In this document: positions 1-7,598 of the stretch, piece by piece
How positions within the stretch are numbered: position 1 is the stretch's first letter
Layout of the letters: each line of letters begins with the position of its first letter
From: a virus
IMG/VR virus record: IMGVR_UViG_3300046820_001854
Coordinates: 1 to 34,546 of that record
Length of the DNA stretch: 34,546 nucleotides
Direction: 5' to 3' (one strand)
Position numbers and translations under genes: made by a program
Notes under the pieces: generated by a model
Seen by the model: the letters and a program-made list of their open reading frames with translations, nothing else
Told to the model about the DNA's origin: nothing
The model's database searches: none

Positions 1-250
1 TGTCAATCATCTCGATTGTAAAATCTTTTTTGGAATAAATAACAGTATTATGGTTGAGTATAATATTAATCAAAGAATCCAAGGTATCCTGTGGTAAGAA
101 AACATAAACATATTCATATTTTCCACATTCACTTTCATTAACCAGTATTTTATCAGTTAAGGGGAACCCATTTATTTCTTCAAAGTCAGCAAAAATATCC
201 ATGTATTTTAACGAACCCTTTTCATTTTCAATTGTCAATAAAGTTGTCAT
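1..250 (-). CDS. Hypothetical protein, 3' end outside window
   Basis: An open minus-strand frame starts at ATG 250 and runs off the left edge without a stop (83 complete codons). It begins MTTLLTIENEKGSLKYMD and is acidic and soluble. I do not recognise a family. The start is supported by a good promoter just upstream on the same strand (267-297). The gene is transcribed away from the lysis group at 354. Confidence 0.75.
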   Translation of the reverse strand, partial: MTTLLTIENEKGSLKYMDIFADFEEINGFPLTDKILVNESECGKYEYVYVFLPQDTLDSLINIILNHNTVIYSKKDFTIEMID

Positions 251-266
251 GTCTTTTTATTTTAGA

Positions 267-297
267 CAAAGGTAATACTTTTTATTCAAATTTCCAA
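267..297 (-). promoter_or_regulatory. Bacteroidota-type promoter for the leftmost gene
   Basis: On the minus strand, TTG (295-297), exactly 20 nt, then TACCTTTG (267-274), the -33/-7 pair of Bacteroidota primary sigma factors. It lies 17 nt before the ATG at 250. Confidence 0.8.
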
Positions 298-328
298 ATT
301 TTTTTTTGGAATTTAAAAAGGTCAATGA

Positions 329-335
329 TATTTAT
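329..335 (+). promoter_or_regulatory. TATTTAT motif, candidate late promoter
   Basis: TATTTAT lies 18 nt before the endolysin start, inside the near-palindrome ATTTATAAAT. The same heptamer precedes several lysis, structural and accessory genes at similar spacing (for example 4606, 15057, 18547, 21055, 22397 and 30991 minus). The promoter function is inferred. Confidence 0.5.
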
Positions 336-353
336 AAATAAACAAGATTAATT

Positions 354-968
354 ATGAGCTTAAAAAAACTACAAGAAAAAATTGGTGCGACACCAGACGG
401 AGCCTTTGGACCAGGAACGCTTAAAAAAGCGATGGAATTTTATAAAATGACCCCAGAAAGAGCAGCACACTTCTTTGCTCAAACAGCACATGAAACTGGT
501 GACTTTAAAGCTTTCTCAGAAAACTTAAATTATTCAGCACAAGGTTTACAAGGTATCTTTGGAAAATATTTTCTTGGTAATTTGGAAGAATCTTACGCTA
601 GAAACCCAGAAAAGATTGCTTCTAGAGTTTATGCGGACAGAATGGGTAACGGTAACGAGGCTTCAAAAGAAGGATGGGTTTTCCGTGGTCGAGGTGCTCT
701 ACAATTAACGGGTAAAGCAAATTATAAAGCTTTTTCCGAATACTTGAAAAAACCAGAAGTAATGACAAACCCAGATTTAGTTGCTAATGAATTAGCCTTT
801 GAATCAGCTATGTTCTTCTTTGATAAAAATAAACTTTGGTCTATCTGTGATAAAGGTGTAAACGATGCGTCTATCTTGGCTCTTACAAAAAGAATCAATG
901 GTGGAACACATGGTTTAGACGATAGAATGGCTAAAACAAAAAAATACTACGGTTGGTTAACCGCATAA
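354..968 (+). CDS. GH19-family endolysin (chitinase/lysozyme-like)
   Basis: This 204-aa protein should cleave the glycan of peptidoglycan at the end of infection. Residues 40-50 (HFFAQTAHETG) carry the GH19 catalytic acid Glu47. GRGALQLTG at 112-120 followed by KANY is the substrate-cleft signature of the family. The first 25 residues (QEKIGATPDGAFGPGT) look like a reduced peptidoglycan-binding repeat. There is no signal peptide, so release would depend on a holin, and a holin-like gene lies at 1920. It opens a closely spaced four-gene lysis group and follows a TATTTAT motif. Confidence in the fold is high; substrate preference is inferred from family. Confidence 0.92.
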   Translation: MSLKKLQEKIGATPDGAFGPGTLKKAMEFYKMTPERAAHFFAQTAHETGDFKAFSENLNYSAQGLQGIFGKYFLGNLEESYARNPEKIASRVYADRMGNGNEASKEGWVFRGRGALQLTGKANYKAFSEYLKKPEVMTNPDLVANELAFESAMFFFDKNKLWSICDKGVNDASILALTKRINGGTHGLDDRMAKTKKYYGWLTA

Positions 969-978
969 TAAAGAAAAT

Positions 979-1299
979 ATGGACGAAAAAAAAATAGTTA
1001 ACGATTCAGAAATCGTTAAGACATTTGAGGAAATACAAGTTATGATAGATGAAGAAAATGCTATCATAGAAGCCGAAATAGCTAAAGAAAAAGAATATAA
1101 TGAACTAATAGAAAGAGAGACACAAGAAACGGTGGAGCAAAATCTTGTTGATTTTATTGCTAGACGTGATGCACTAGAAGCAGAAATTAAAGCAAATATG
1201 CTTAAAAAAGACAAAGAAATAGCTAAAATTGCTGCTAAACAGATAAAAGATATAGAAGCAATAATTGCTAATATCGACAAAGAACGACTAATCAGATAA
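979..1299 (+). CDS. Small coiled-coil protein in lysis group
   Basis: This 106-aa protein starts 10 nt after the endolysin stop and is almost entirely charged alpha-helix. Long runs of Glu, Lys, Ile and Ala with heptad spacing (for example EIAKIAAKQIKDIEAIIANI) predict a coiled coil. It has no membrane segment or signal peptide, so it is not an obvious spanin. Position suggests a lysis accessory or structural role; I recognise no family. Long antisense frames here are shadows of its codon bias. Confidence 0.8.
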   Translation: MDEKKIVNDSEIVKTFEEIQVMIDEENAIIEAEIAKEKEYNELIERETQETVEQNLVDFIARRDALEAEIKANMLKKDKEIAKIAAKQIKDIEAIIANIDKERLIR

Positions 1300-1320
1300 T
1301 ATTTTATTTAAAGTTAAATT

Positions 1321-1920
1321 ATGTATACAAAAGAACAAATTAAAAATGCTGTAGAAGCCAAAGGTTACGTTTGGTTTGATGATGAGAAAAATAAAGGGTT
1401 TGACGTAAATATCGTTGGAATTAGAAACTCATCTGTTGGCAATACTGTCACTAATGTCTTTGACGACTACATGACACTATCATATAAAGAAAATGGTGTG
1501 TGGAAATTCCACCAGTGGGCAATAACAACCGACCCAGGTACCAAAGCAGTAAAAGAATTCCACAACCCAAATGGTGTTGCAAGGGTAGTACCAAACCAAT
1601 ACAGAGGTATGTGGGCCGTTGGCTTACATCAAGGTAAATACGAGGCTATGCGTCAAGTTAAACCAGTAAAAGTATTTAGAGATAAAAATAAAGACATGAC
1701 ATTCAATGAAACTGTTATTCAAGAAGGGATATTTGGTATCAATGGTCATAGAAGCAACCCTACAACAGAATCGAGTTATGTTGAAAACTGGTCAGAAGGC
1801 TGTCAAGTATTTAAAAGAGTGAAAGATTTCAGCGAGTTTATGAGCATAATCAACAAATCAAAGAACATTCACGGAAATTCATTTACATACACATTATTAA
1901 CTAGTGCTGACATAGCATAA
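1321..1920 (+). CDS. L,D-transpeptidase (YkuD)-like cell-wall enzyme
   Basis: This 199-aa protein ends with a pattern typical of the cysteine L,D-transpeptidase fold: His143 in GINGHRSNP, then SEGCQ at 158-162 with candidate catalytic Cys161. In YkuD enzymes the spacing H...S-x-G-C is characteristic. Related phage proteins probably act on peptide cross-links rather than glycan, complementing the upstream GH19 enzyme. It has no signal peptide. It sits between the endolysin and the holin-like gene, whose ATG overlaps its TAA. The assignment rests on the motif alone; a plain structural or hypothetical protein is the alternative. Confidence 0.6.
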   Translation: MYTKEQIKNAVEAKGYVWFDDEKNKGFDVNIVGIRNSSVGNTVTNVFDDYMTLSYKENGVWKFHQWAITTDPGTKAVKEFHNPNGVARVVPNQYRGMWAVGLHQGKYEAMRQVKPVKVFRDKNKDMTFNETVIQEGIFGINGHRSNPTTESSYVENWSEGCQVFKRVKDFSEFMSIINKSKNIHGNSFTYTLLTSADIA

Positions 1921-2156
1921 TGAGGATGGGAAATTTTAGAAGATGGGTACTAACCATATTGGTTATGATTACTTTTTGTTTAATTACTTTGGGTATTCTA
2001 GGGTCAATACATACCAATACTAAAGTAGATGGTGAGTGGAAAGAAATACTATTGTTATTGCTAGGTGCTTTTATTGGTTCTTATGGGAAGATTGTTGACT
2101 ATTGGTTTACCACTGAAAAAAATGTCGATAAACCAAAAGATAAAACAGAAGAATAA
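1920..2156 (+). CDS. Holin-like membrane protein (two TM)
   Basis: This 78-aa protein begins inside the previous stop codon (TAATG), implying translational coupling. It has two hydrophobic segments (about residues 9-30 and 43-60) joined by a polar loop and followed by a charged Lys/Asp/Glu-rich tail, the layout of class II-type phage holins. A holin would form inner-membrane lesions that release the endolysin encoded upstream. A second ATG at 1926 is an alternative start. Function is inferred from topology and position. Confidence 0.65.
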   Translation: MRMGNFRRWVLTILVMITFCLITLGILGSIHTNTKVDGEWKEILLLLLGAFIGSYGKIVDYWFTTEKNVDKPKDKTEE

Positions 2157-2233
2157 ATCACTATAGGTGTAATAACAATAGTATAACATTTATTTTTTTG
2201 GTATATGAACTATATTAATAAAAATAAATAAAG

Positions 2234-2707
2234 ATGAATAACAAATACGATAGAATAAGTTTCTTGGCCTATATAAACAACCCTATGAGTAAAGAAAGTA
2301 TTGCTGTACTATATGGTGCACACAATATAAAGTTTGAAAAATGTGAACTTTATAGTGATTTTGTGCAATCTTTATTAATAATAGCTTTTGACACCTATCT
2401 GGGTGATGACGTTACTAATTTAGAAGAGCAATTACAACATTTTAAATGGTGTTGGAATAAAAATGCTAAGAATTTTAAAAAGGAAGGTATTACCTTTGAA
2501 AATAATAAACTACATGACTATTTCTTAGAGTTCATGCTAGAAGTGTTTTACTCATATAAAGAAAAAAAACAATTTGATTTTACTGACAAGGGATTACTCA
2601 GAATCTGGTCAGACATTTTTGATTACAGTAAAATCAAAACAAATTCCGACATAGACACACTCATTGAAATCTATACAATTTTTGAAAAATCATTGAAAAT
2701 TGCATAA
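2234..2707 (+). CDS. Conserved-looking hypothetical protein
   Basis: This 157-aa soluble protein is rich in aromatic residues and Asp/Glu (for example QHFKWCWNKNAKNFKKEG and DKGLLRIWSDIFDY) and is probably all-helical. I recognise no family or motif. It follows an AT-rich 77-nt gap and precedes a run of very small genes with the same orientation. Codon use matches its neighbours. Confidence 0.8.
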   Translation: MNNKYDRISFLAYINNPMSKESIAVLYGAHNIKFEKCELYSDFVQSLLIIAFDTYLGDDVTNLEEQLQHFKWCWNKNAKNFKKEGITFENNKLHDYFLEFMLEVFYSYKEKKQFDFTDKGLLRIWSDIFDYSKIKTNSDIDTLIEIYTIFEKSLKIA

Positions 2708-2758
2708 AAATTAGGTTTTACTATTTATTTTAAGAAAATATAGTGTAGTTTTATCATT

Positions 2759-2986
2759 ATGAATACAGAAAGACTTTTTAACGTAGTGCTTTTAGAGTTA
2801 TCCACAGAAAAATTAACAATTGAGGATGCTTTAGAACAAACATTGGTTTCCAGTGAAGACATCACTAATAAATCACACAAAATTAAGCAATTGGTAGCTA
2901 GATTGGCTACCGTAGAAACCAGTATTGAGAGATTCAACACTATGGTTTCAAATAATAACGATAACGAAAACAAAAAAACAAATTAA
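2759..2986 (+). CDS. Small helical hypothetical protein
   Basis: This 75-aa protein has a helical body (IKQLVARLATVETSIERFN) and an Asn/Lys-rich tail. A TATTTAT motif at 2722-2728 lies 30 nt upstream. The next gene begins one nucleotide after its stop, so the two are probably co-translated. No family is recognised. Confidence 0.75.
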   Translation: MNTERLFNVVLLELSTEKLTIEDALEQTLVSSEDITNKSHKIKQLVARLATVETSIERFNTMVSNNNDNENKKTN

Positions 2987-2987
2987 A

Positions 2988-3167
2988 ATGGACAAATTTA
3001 ACGAATTAAAAGAACTAATCGCTGGATTAGAAGAAGACGTAGTAAAATTTTACGAAAAAGGTAATAAAGCTGCTGGTGTAAGACTTAGAAAAGGGTTACA
3101 AGAAATCAGAACAAACTCTCAATTAATGAGACAAGAAATTTCTGCAAAAAATAAAGAATCTAAATAA
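2988..3167 (+). CDS. Histone H1-like (Hc1-type) nucleoid protein
   Basis: This 59-aa basic protein (MDKFNELKELIAGLEEDVVK, then FYEKGNKAAGVRLRKGLQE) matches the Hc1-like proteins common in Bacteroidota, which share a FY-x-KGN-x-AAG-x-R-x-RK-x-LQE core. Such proteins bind and compact DNA. In a phage it could condense the genome or alter host nucleoid structure and transcription. The start at 2988 is chosen because the conserved motif begins there; the frame is open 63 nt further upstream but overlaps the preceding gene. Family recognition is from memory of the consensus. Confidence 0.75.
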   Translation: MDKFNELKELIAGLEEDVVKFYEKGNKAAGVRLRKGLQEIRTNSQLMRQEISAKNKESK

Positions 3168-3175
3168 TAAACAAT

Positions 3176-3388
3176 ATGCTAACAGTTATACTCAATAAAA
3201 TATTATTAATGCTGTTCTTTATGGCATGTTTAAATACGTTTAGACACACTTATTATTTTATCCAAGCGTTTTTCCAATCAAATCAAGAAGAACCAACAAA
3301 ATATAGGTTGCGTAGTACATCATTAGTTTTATTGGGTGTATCTATAGCATATATTTTATCAGTAATCTTTACTGGTATAAACATTTAA
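3176..3388 (+). CDS. Small membrane protein
   Basis: This 70-aa protein has two hydrophobic segments (residues 2-20 and 49-68) separated by a basic, polar loop. It starts 8 nt after the Hc1-like gene. It could be holin-like or an inner-membrane accessory protein, but nothing in the sequence decides this. Confidence 0.7.
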   Translation: MLTVILNKILLMLFFMACLNTFRHTYYFIQAFFQSNQEEPTKYRLRSTSLVLLGVSIAYILSVIFTGINI

Positions 3389-3399
3389 AAACAAGATAC

Positions 3400-4170
3400 A
3401 TGTCAAATATACAAAAAACACTTGACTCTCTTCAACCTTATGTAATAGGTATTAGATACTTAGAAGGAACTGTATTGGTTGACGCTGTATTCAAAGAAGG
3501 TTGGACAATTCTAGAAGACCCAAACATCAAAAGAGTTAAAGGTGATGAAGCTATGAATTACTACATGTTGTTCAGTGAATCACCAAACGTTGGGTTAGAC
3601 GATTTATTAGGTTACGTTGAAAAGACTATCAAACTAAATCTAGAAAAAGAAAAGAAGCACGACCTATTACGAGTAAAGGTTAATGAATTAAAAGAGATTT
3701 TTAAGAAAAATAGTTTGGTTAAACTAAACAGACTTAAATTCGTTTTTGCTGACGAAGAACTAGTTCCAAATCTAAATGAATTCGACATTGATATCGATGA
3801 TGAAGATGACATCCCAGTAATGTCGAGTGCAAACATTGAAGAAGCTTTTGAAGAAGAAATTATCGATGAAACACCAAATACCCCAACAACACAACCTGTT
3901 GCTTATTTGGATGAAAATCATAACCCAATCGAATTAACTGAAGAAGAACAAGAACTTTTAGAAGAAGAAGCCAGAGCTGAACGAAATAGAAGAATGACAC
4001 AGAATAGAAAAAGTTCTACCACACCGACACCTACCAGAAATGTAAACAAGGTAGAGTTGCCACCTAAGCGTAAAGTTGAAATGGTAGTTGCTGAATCTGA
4101 ATACCAAGCCGATTGTGATTGCGGTCCTAACGAAGCATGCGACAAGTGCATTGACTCAAAAGGTTACTAA
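3400..4170 (+). CDS. Hypothetical protein with acidic linker and Cys-rich tail
   Basis: This 256-aa protein has a globular N-terminal part (residues 1-130), a long acidic, low-complexity middle (DIDIDDEDDIP; ELTEEEQELLEEEARAE) and a C-terminal tail with six Cys in about 25 residues (CDCGPNEACDKC). The tail resembles the Cys-rich end of the 9634 gene product (CDCGNNPGKDCKC), so the two may share a metal-binding module. It ends the operon; a strong terminator follows at once. Confidence 0.8.
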   Translation: MSNIQKTLDSLQPYVIGIRYLEGTVLVDAVFKEGWTILEDPNIKRVKGDEAMNYYMLFSESPNVGLDDLLGYVEKTIKLNLEKEKKHDLLRVKVNELKEIFKKNSLVKLNRLKFVFADEELVPNLNEFDIDIDDEDDIPVMSSANIEEAFEEEIIDETPNTPTTQPVAYLDENHNPIELTEEEQELLEEEARAERNRRMTQNRKSSTTPTPTRNVNKVELPPKRKVEMVVAESEYQADCDCGPNEACDKCIDSKGY

Positions 4171-4171
4171 C

Positions 4172-4200
4172 AAAAAAAAAGCCCTCTAAGGGCTTTTTTT
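4172..4200. terminator. Bidirectional intrinsic terminator
   Basis: Perfect hairpin AAGCCCT / AGGGCTT with a 3-nt loop, flanked by A-run and T-run. It separates the plus-strand operon ending at 4170 from the minus-strand gene ending at 4221, and works on either strand. Confidence 0.9.
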
Positions 4201-4220
4201 ATTTGTAACGAGTTAGTAGA

Positions 4221-4562
4221 TTACTTTTCAGCAAACGCTCGTTCTAGAGCTTCCTGTGCAGTGTGGATTAACCATACACCAGCAGCTGATACTAATCCAT
4301 TTAAGAAAACCATCAGATATAAGTTATCAAGACCCATGGAACCCATTGGTGTTAATTTCGCATATCCAAAGTGTGATAAGATTACTGAAACAGCAAATCC
4401 CATCCAAGTGCCTAAGCACATAAAACAAGTAAATAATTTGTGGATACTGTAACCGCCAGTACCTAGCTTTGCTAGTCGGTTTCTAAAACCTTCAAATACG
4501 GAACCATAAATCATGTTATTACATGCTCCGTAGCAAATTAGAATAAAAATTAGTGTTATCAT
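4221..4562 (-). CDS. DUF1360-like integral membrane protein
   Basis: This 113-aa protein has three hydrophobic segments and the motif HKLFTCFMCLGTWMG (residues 41-55), a C-x2-C-x-G-x-W arrangement found in the DUF1360 family of small membrane proteins. The biochemical role of the family is unknown to me. It is transcribed alone on the minus strand, from a textbook promoter (4575-4605), and ends at a shared terminator. Confidence 0.8.
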   Translation of the reverse strand: MITLIFILICYGACNNMIYGSVFEGFRNRLAKLGTGGYSIHKLFTCFMCLGTWMGFAVSVILSHFGYAKLTPMGSMGLDNLYLMVFLNGLVSAAGVWLIHTAQEALERAFAEK

Positions 4563-4574
4563 ACGTTTTTATTT

Positions 4575-4605
4575 CAAATATAGGGTTTCTAATGTGAATA
4601 GTCAA
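4575..4605 (-). promoter_or_regulatory. Bacteroidota-type promoter
   Basis: Minus-strand TTG (4603-4605), 20 nt, TATATTTG (4575-4582), 12 nt before the ATG at 4562. It overlaps the plus-strand TATTTAT motif at 4606-4612, giving a divergent promoter pair. Confidence 0.8.
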
Positions 4606-4629
4606 TATTTATATAAAAAATACTTTATA

Positions 4630-4827
4630 ATGAAAGAGTTTATAAGAGAAAGATTAAACCACTTTTTACACGAATCGAAAAATACAGTTGAATATCAAGT
4701 CAGAGACATTGGTGGTTCTGATGTGTATTACAAAAGGAAAAAAGGCGAAAAACTATGGTCTTTTACTGATGCTGAAGATTTCGATAAAAACTCAAATAAA
4801 GTTAATACAATAAAACATAAAAAATAA
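4630..4827 (+). CDS. Small protein with capsid-targeting-like N-terminus
   Basis: This 65-aa protein begins MKEFIRERLNHFLHESKN, an amphipathic basic helix ending in L-x-E-S like the processed N-termini of T4 internal head proteins. The rest is a short, charged beta-rich domain (VYYKRKKGEKLWSFTD). The frame is open from a GTG at 4594, but the ATG at 4630 lies 17 nt after a TATTTAT motif and is preferred. The next gene starts one nucleotide after its stop. Confidence 0.7.
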   Translation: MKEFIRERLNHFLHESKNTVEYQVRDIGGSDVYYKRKKGEKLWSFTDAEDFDKNSNKVNTIKHKK

Positions 4828-4828
4828 T

Positions 4829-5599
4829 ATGAATTTACAAGAAAATATACTTAGGATTAAAGAATTAATGCTTTTTGAAGAAACGGCACAAACAGATACG
4901 TGGAAATCATTAAAAAAAACCATAGACATTCTCAAAACAAAGAAAAAAGTTTTATTATTAAGCTGTTCTAATAGATACAATTGGGATAAAAATGACATAG
5001 ACATACCAAAATCAAAAATGATTGCTATGTACATTAACGAACAATTAGGTGATAAATCAGTTTTAATTGACGTTACAGACCTCAAAATCCTACCATGTGA
5101 AGGTAATGTATCTAGAAAAGATGGTAACACATGTGGGGTACTAAAAGCCATGCTTGACGATAAAGAGAAGAACCCGTCAAATCAACATAGATGTTGGGCT
5201 AGTTTTAATAATAAATCTGACGAACTATGGAAAATATCTAAAGAATTATTTGAATCAGACGCTGTTATATTTTTCAGTTCAATAAGATGGGGTCAAGCTA
5301 ATATGTACTATCAAAACTTGATTGAAAGATTAAATTGGTTAGAAAGTAGACACACTACATTAGGTGAATCAAACATAATTCAAAACATTGAATCTGGTTT
5401 TATTTGTGTAGGTCAAAATTGGAACGGTGAAAACGTCACAAAAACACAAATGAAGGTTCATGAATTTTACGGTTTTAAAACAAATTATAGCTTATATTGG
5501 AACTGGCAATATACCAATGACGAAAATGACGAAACTAAAAAATCTTATAAAAATTCATATGGAAAATTTATCAAAGACACCAAAATCAAAAACAATTAA
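4829..5599 (+). CDS. Flavodoxin-fold oxidoreductase-like protein
   Basis: This 256-aa protein resembles NADPH-dependent FMN reductases. A beta strand followed by a Ser-rich phosphate-binding turn (VLLLSCSNRYNW, residues 40-51) suits FMN binding, and DAVIFFSSIRWGQANMYYQN followed by LIERLNW matches the flavodoxin-like second binding loop. A Cys-containing insert (CEGNVSRKDGNTCG) recalls iron-sulfur flavoproteins. The first 18 residues (NLQENILRIKELMLFEE) form an amphipathic helix ending in L-F-E-E, like the targeting peptides of its neighbours. Its 3' end overlaps the next gene by 41 nt. Enzymatic activity is inferred. Confidence 0.65.
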   Translation: MNLQENILRIKELMLFEETAQTDTWKSLKKTIDILKTKKKVLLLSCSNRYNWDKNDIDIPKSKMIAMYINEQLGDKSVLIDVTDLKILPCEGNVSRKDGNTCGVLKAMLDDKEKNPSNQHRCWASFNNKSDELWKISKELFESDAVIFFSSIRWGQANMYYQNLIERLNWLESRHTTLGESNIIQNIESGFICVGQNWNGENVTKTQMKVHEFYGFKTNYSLYWNWQYTNDENDETKKSYKNSYGKFIKDTKIKNN

Positions 5600-5774
5600 A
5601 ACTCTTATCAAAAAATTATTAAAAGAAGCTTTTGATGTTCAAACAAAGGATAAAGACATAGTTTGTGATAACTGCGGTTGGTCATGGGATAAAAAAGATT
5701 CTAAAAAAAGTGATTTATATATTTGTCACGAATGTGGTCACGATAACTCTGAAAAGTATTTACATAGTCATTAA
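5559..5774 (+). CDS. Zinc-ribbon protein with targeting-like N-terminus
   Basis: This 71-aa protein has a basic amphipathic segment (KTIKTLIKKLLKEAF) ending in L-K-E-A, followed by a treble-clef type zinc ribbon, CDNCGWSW...CHECGHDN, with four Cys for one Zn. Similar ribbons occur in many phage structural and packaged proteins. ATG 5559 is chosen because it places the amphipathic helix near the N-terminus; it overlaps the flavodoxin-like gene by 41 nt in another frame. Function unknown. Confidence 0.75.
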   Translation: MENLSKTPKSKTIKTLIKKLLKEAFDVQTKDKDIVCDNCGWSWDKKDSKKSDLYICHECGHDNSEKYLHSH

Positions 5775-5803
5775 AAAAACTTATATTTGACAAAAAATAA
5801 AGT

Positions 5804-6022
5804 ATGAGTGATAAAATGATTAGTAGAGAAGTTTCTCTAGCCGAAAAAGAAATGCTAGTTGAAAAATACAAGACAGCATTAAAGAAAAACCAATTAATCA
5901 ATGAAATAAAAACTGGTTTGGGTGAGGAAATTAAAAAGAATCCAGGAAAAGCCAAAATAATTAAAAAAACTTGGTATCAAAAACTAGGGTTGGCTTTTAA
6001 AAATATATTTACAAAATTCTAA
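5804..6022 (+). CDS. Small basic hypothetical protein
   Basis: This 72-aa Lys-rich helical protein ends in a basic amphipathic stretch (TWYQKLGLAFKNIFTKF) that could contact membrane or nucleic acid. A weak promoter, TATATTTG at 5782-5789 without a clear TTG, lies 14 nt upstream. The next gene begins one nucleotide after the stop. No family is recognised. Confidence 0.7.
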   Translation: MSDKMISREVSLAEKEMLVEKYKTALKKNQLINEIKTGLGEEIKKNPGKAKIIKKTWYQKLGLAFKNIFTKF

Positions 6023-6023
6023 T

Positions 6024-6254
6024 ATGAGATACGAAGATTTAATCAGCACAGTAACATCAATAGTAAATGATGAAACGATATACAAAGAAGGGTTGGTCCT
6101 TGTTTACCTATTAAACGAAAGAAACCACATTCAAATGAATGAAGAATTGTTCTACAAATCAAATCCATCTACAGCACAATTTGAACCTACTGAGGAATTT
6201 GAAGCTGAAATTGGTGGAATACTTATCAAATTTATAAAAAAAATTGAAGAATAA
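6024..6254 (+). CDS. Small acidic hypothetical protein
   Basis: This 76-aa protein (MRYEDLISTVTSIVNDETIY...) is acidic, probably alpha/beta, with no motif that I recognise. It is adjacent to and co-oriented with the 5804 gene, and precedes the RNase HII promoter. Confidence 0.7.
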   Translation: MRYEDLISTVTSIVNDETIYKEGLVLVYLLNERNHIQMNEELFYKSNPSTAQFEPTEEFEAEIGGILIKFIKKIEE

Positions 6255-6285
6255 TTGTTATTCTAATTTTTAAGTAGTACCTTTG
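6255..6285 (+). promoter_or_regulatory. Promoter of RNase HII gene
   Basis: TTG (6255-6257), 20 nt, TACCTTTG (6278-6285); start codon 18 nt downstream at 6304. Confidence 0.85.
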
Positions 6286-6303
6286 TTAATAAACTAATAA
6301 AAT

Positions 6304-6927
6304 ATGGCAAAGGGTAAAATTTTAGAATATGCACCAGCCGAACTATGCCACCTAGATTTTATTTGTGGAATCGATGAGGTAGGTAGAGGGTGCGGTGCTG
6401 GACCAGTCGTAACTGCGGCTGTAATCCTACCAAAGGGTTTTGAATCCCCACTTATTAGAGATTCAAAAAAATTATCAGAAAATCAACGCAACATTGCTTA
6501 CAAACTAATCATGGAAACAGCGATTAGTGTTTCATGTAACGCTGGTTCAGTCCCAGATATCAACGAAATGGGTATTGACAAAGCAACCTACAAAACAATG
6601 TACAAGTGTTTGGCCGAACTAAAAACGGAACCACAACACATATTACTAGATGGTAACGCATGGGAAACATACAGCGGTGAAAAAGATTACAACAGTATAT
6701 TAACACTAGTCCCAAAAGGTGATGATACATACACGTCAATTGCGGCAGCAGCAATCGTTGCCAAGGTAAGAAGAGACGAATACATGACCAAACTCCACGA
6801 AAAATACCCAAAATATAATTGGGTTGGTAATAAGGGTTATTTAACCCCAGACCATATAGCCGCATTAAAGGAAATTGGGTCTAACAAATACCATAGAACA
6901 AAATATATTAGAAATTTTGTGAAATAA
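6304..6927 (+). CDS. rnhB: Ribonuclease HII
   Basis: This 207-aa enzyme hydrolyses RNA in RNA-DNA hybrids and single ribonucleotides in DNA. GIDEVGRG at residues 22-29 supplies catalytic Asp24 and Glu25; RDSKKLSENQR, ILLDGN and DTYTSIAAAAIVAKVRRD carry the remaining family motifs, including the other acidic metal ligands. Length is normal for bacterial RNase HII. It has its own promoter and stands alone between unrelated genes. In a phage it would remove primers during lagging-strand synthesis or recycle host RNA. Confidence 0.95.
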   Translation: MAKGKILEYAPAELCHLDFICGIDEVGRGCGAGPVVTAAVILPKGFESPLIRDSKKLSENQRNIAYKLIMETAISVSCNAGSVPDINEMGIDKATYKTMYKCLAELKTEPQHILLDGNAWETYSGEKDYNSILTLVPKGDDTYTSIAAAAIVAKVRRDEYMTKLHEKYPKYNWVGNKGYLTPDHIAALKEIGSNKYHRTKYIRNFVK

Positions 6928-6929
6928 AT

Positions 6930-6960
6930 TTGGTGGTTTAATTTTTTTTACCTACCTTTG
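6930..6960 (+). promoter_or_regulatory. Promoter of lipoprotein gene
   Basis: TTG (6930-6932), 20 nt, TACCTTTG (6953-6960); the ATG at 6979 follows after 18 nt, which supports that start over the in-frame alternative overlapping the promoter. Confidence 0.85.
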
Positions 6961-6978
6961 TATCATAAACTTAAAAAT

Positions 6979-7500
6979 ATGACTAGAGAAACTAAAACAT
7001 CGTTGATTATCATGCTTATCTGTGCATTAATCTGTGCACTATTAACATCGTGCAGTAAAGAGGAGATAACACCTGGGAATTACCAAGCTGGCACTCAACC
7101 AACCCCATCAACAACTAACTGGCAAGACCAATACGGAAACGGTGGCACGTTACCAAACTGGACTAGCGGTACAACCAACAATGAATTAGTTGGAACCACT
7201 TGGGTGTTAACCAAAGTTATTAGTGGGTTTGCTACTACTTACCCAAACGATACAATTAGATTTGTAAACAATAACAGTTATACATTGAACAACGGTGCCA
7301 TTAGACCTTATCAATTAACTAGCGGTGTGGCATCAACAAACAAAACGTTATCGCTTTATTACTTCCAACCTTTTGGTGGTAGTCATTATAGTGGTCAAGT
7401 TGGATTCTATTTTGTATCTGACGGTGTAATCAATCAAGCTGAATTTACTAATATTCAGAATACAACAAGTACCGTAAAGGCTTGGTTTACAAAGATTTAA
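6979..7500 (+). CDS. Surface lipoprotein with lipocalin-like domain
   Basis: This 173-aa protein has a type II signal peptide: MTRETK, a hydrophobic core, then LLTSC as lipobox. The mature N-terminus CSKEE fits the Bacteroidota lipoprotein export signal (K followed by two acidic residues), which directs lipoproteins to the outer face of the outer membrane. After a Pro/Thr/Gly-rich linker, residues 70-173 (LVGTTWVLTKVISG...) look like a small lipocalin-like beta barrel. Expressed alone from a strong promoter, it is a good candidate for superinfection exclusion or receptor masking, but that role is inferred. Confidence 0.8.
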   Translation: MTRETKTSLIIMLICALICALLTSCSKEEITPGNYQAGTQPTPSTTNWQDQYGNGGTLPNWTSGTTNNELVGTTWVLTKVISGFATTYPNDTIRFVNNNSYTLNNGAIRPYQLTSGVASTNKTLSLYYFQPFGGSHYSGQVGFYFVSDGVINQAEFTNIQNTTSTVKAWFTKI

Positions 7501-7530
7501 AAAAAATATTAAAAAAAAATTAAAATTTAC

Positions 7531-7561
7531 TTGCAAAACCTAAAATTAGTTAGTACCTTTG
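7531..7561 (+). promoter_or_regulatory. Promoter of the Ro60-like gene
   Basis: TTG (7531-7533), 20 nt, TACCTTTG (7554-7561). The start codon at 7599 follows an A-rich leader of about 35 nt. Confidence 0.85.
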
Positions 7562-7598
7562 CATCACTAAAAATAAATAATCTTTAAAAGAAAAAATC

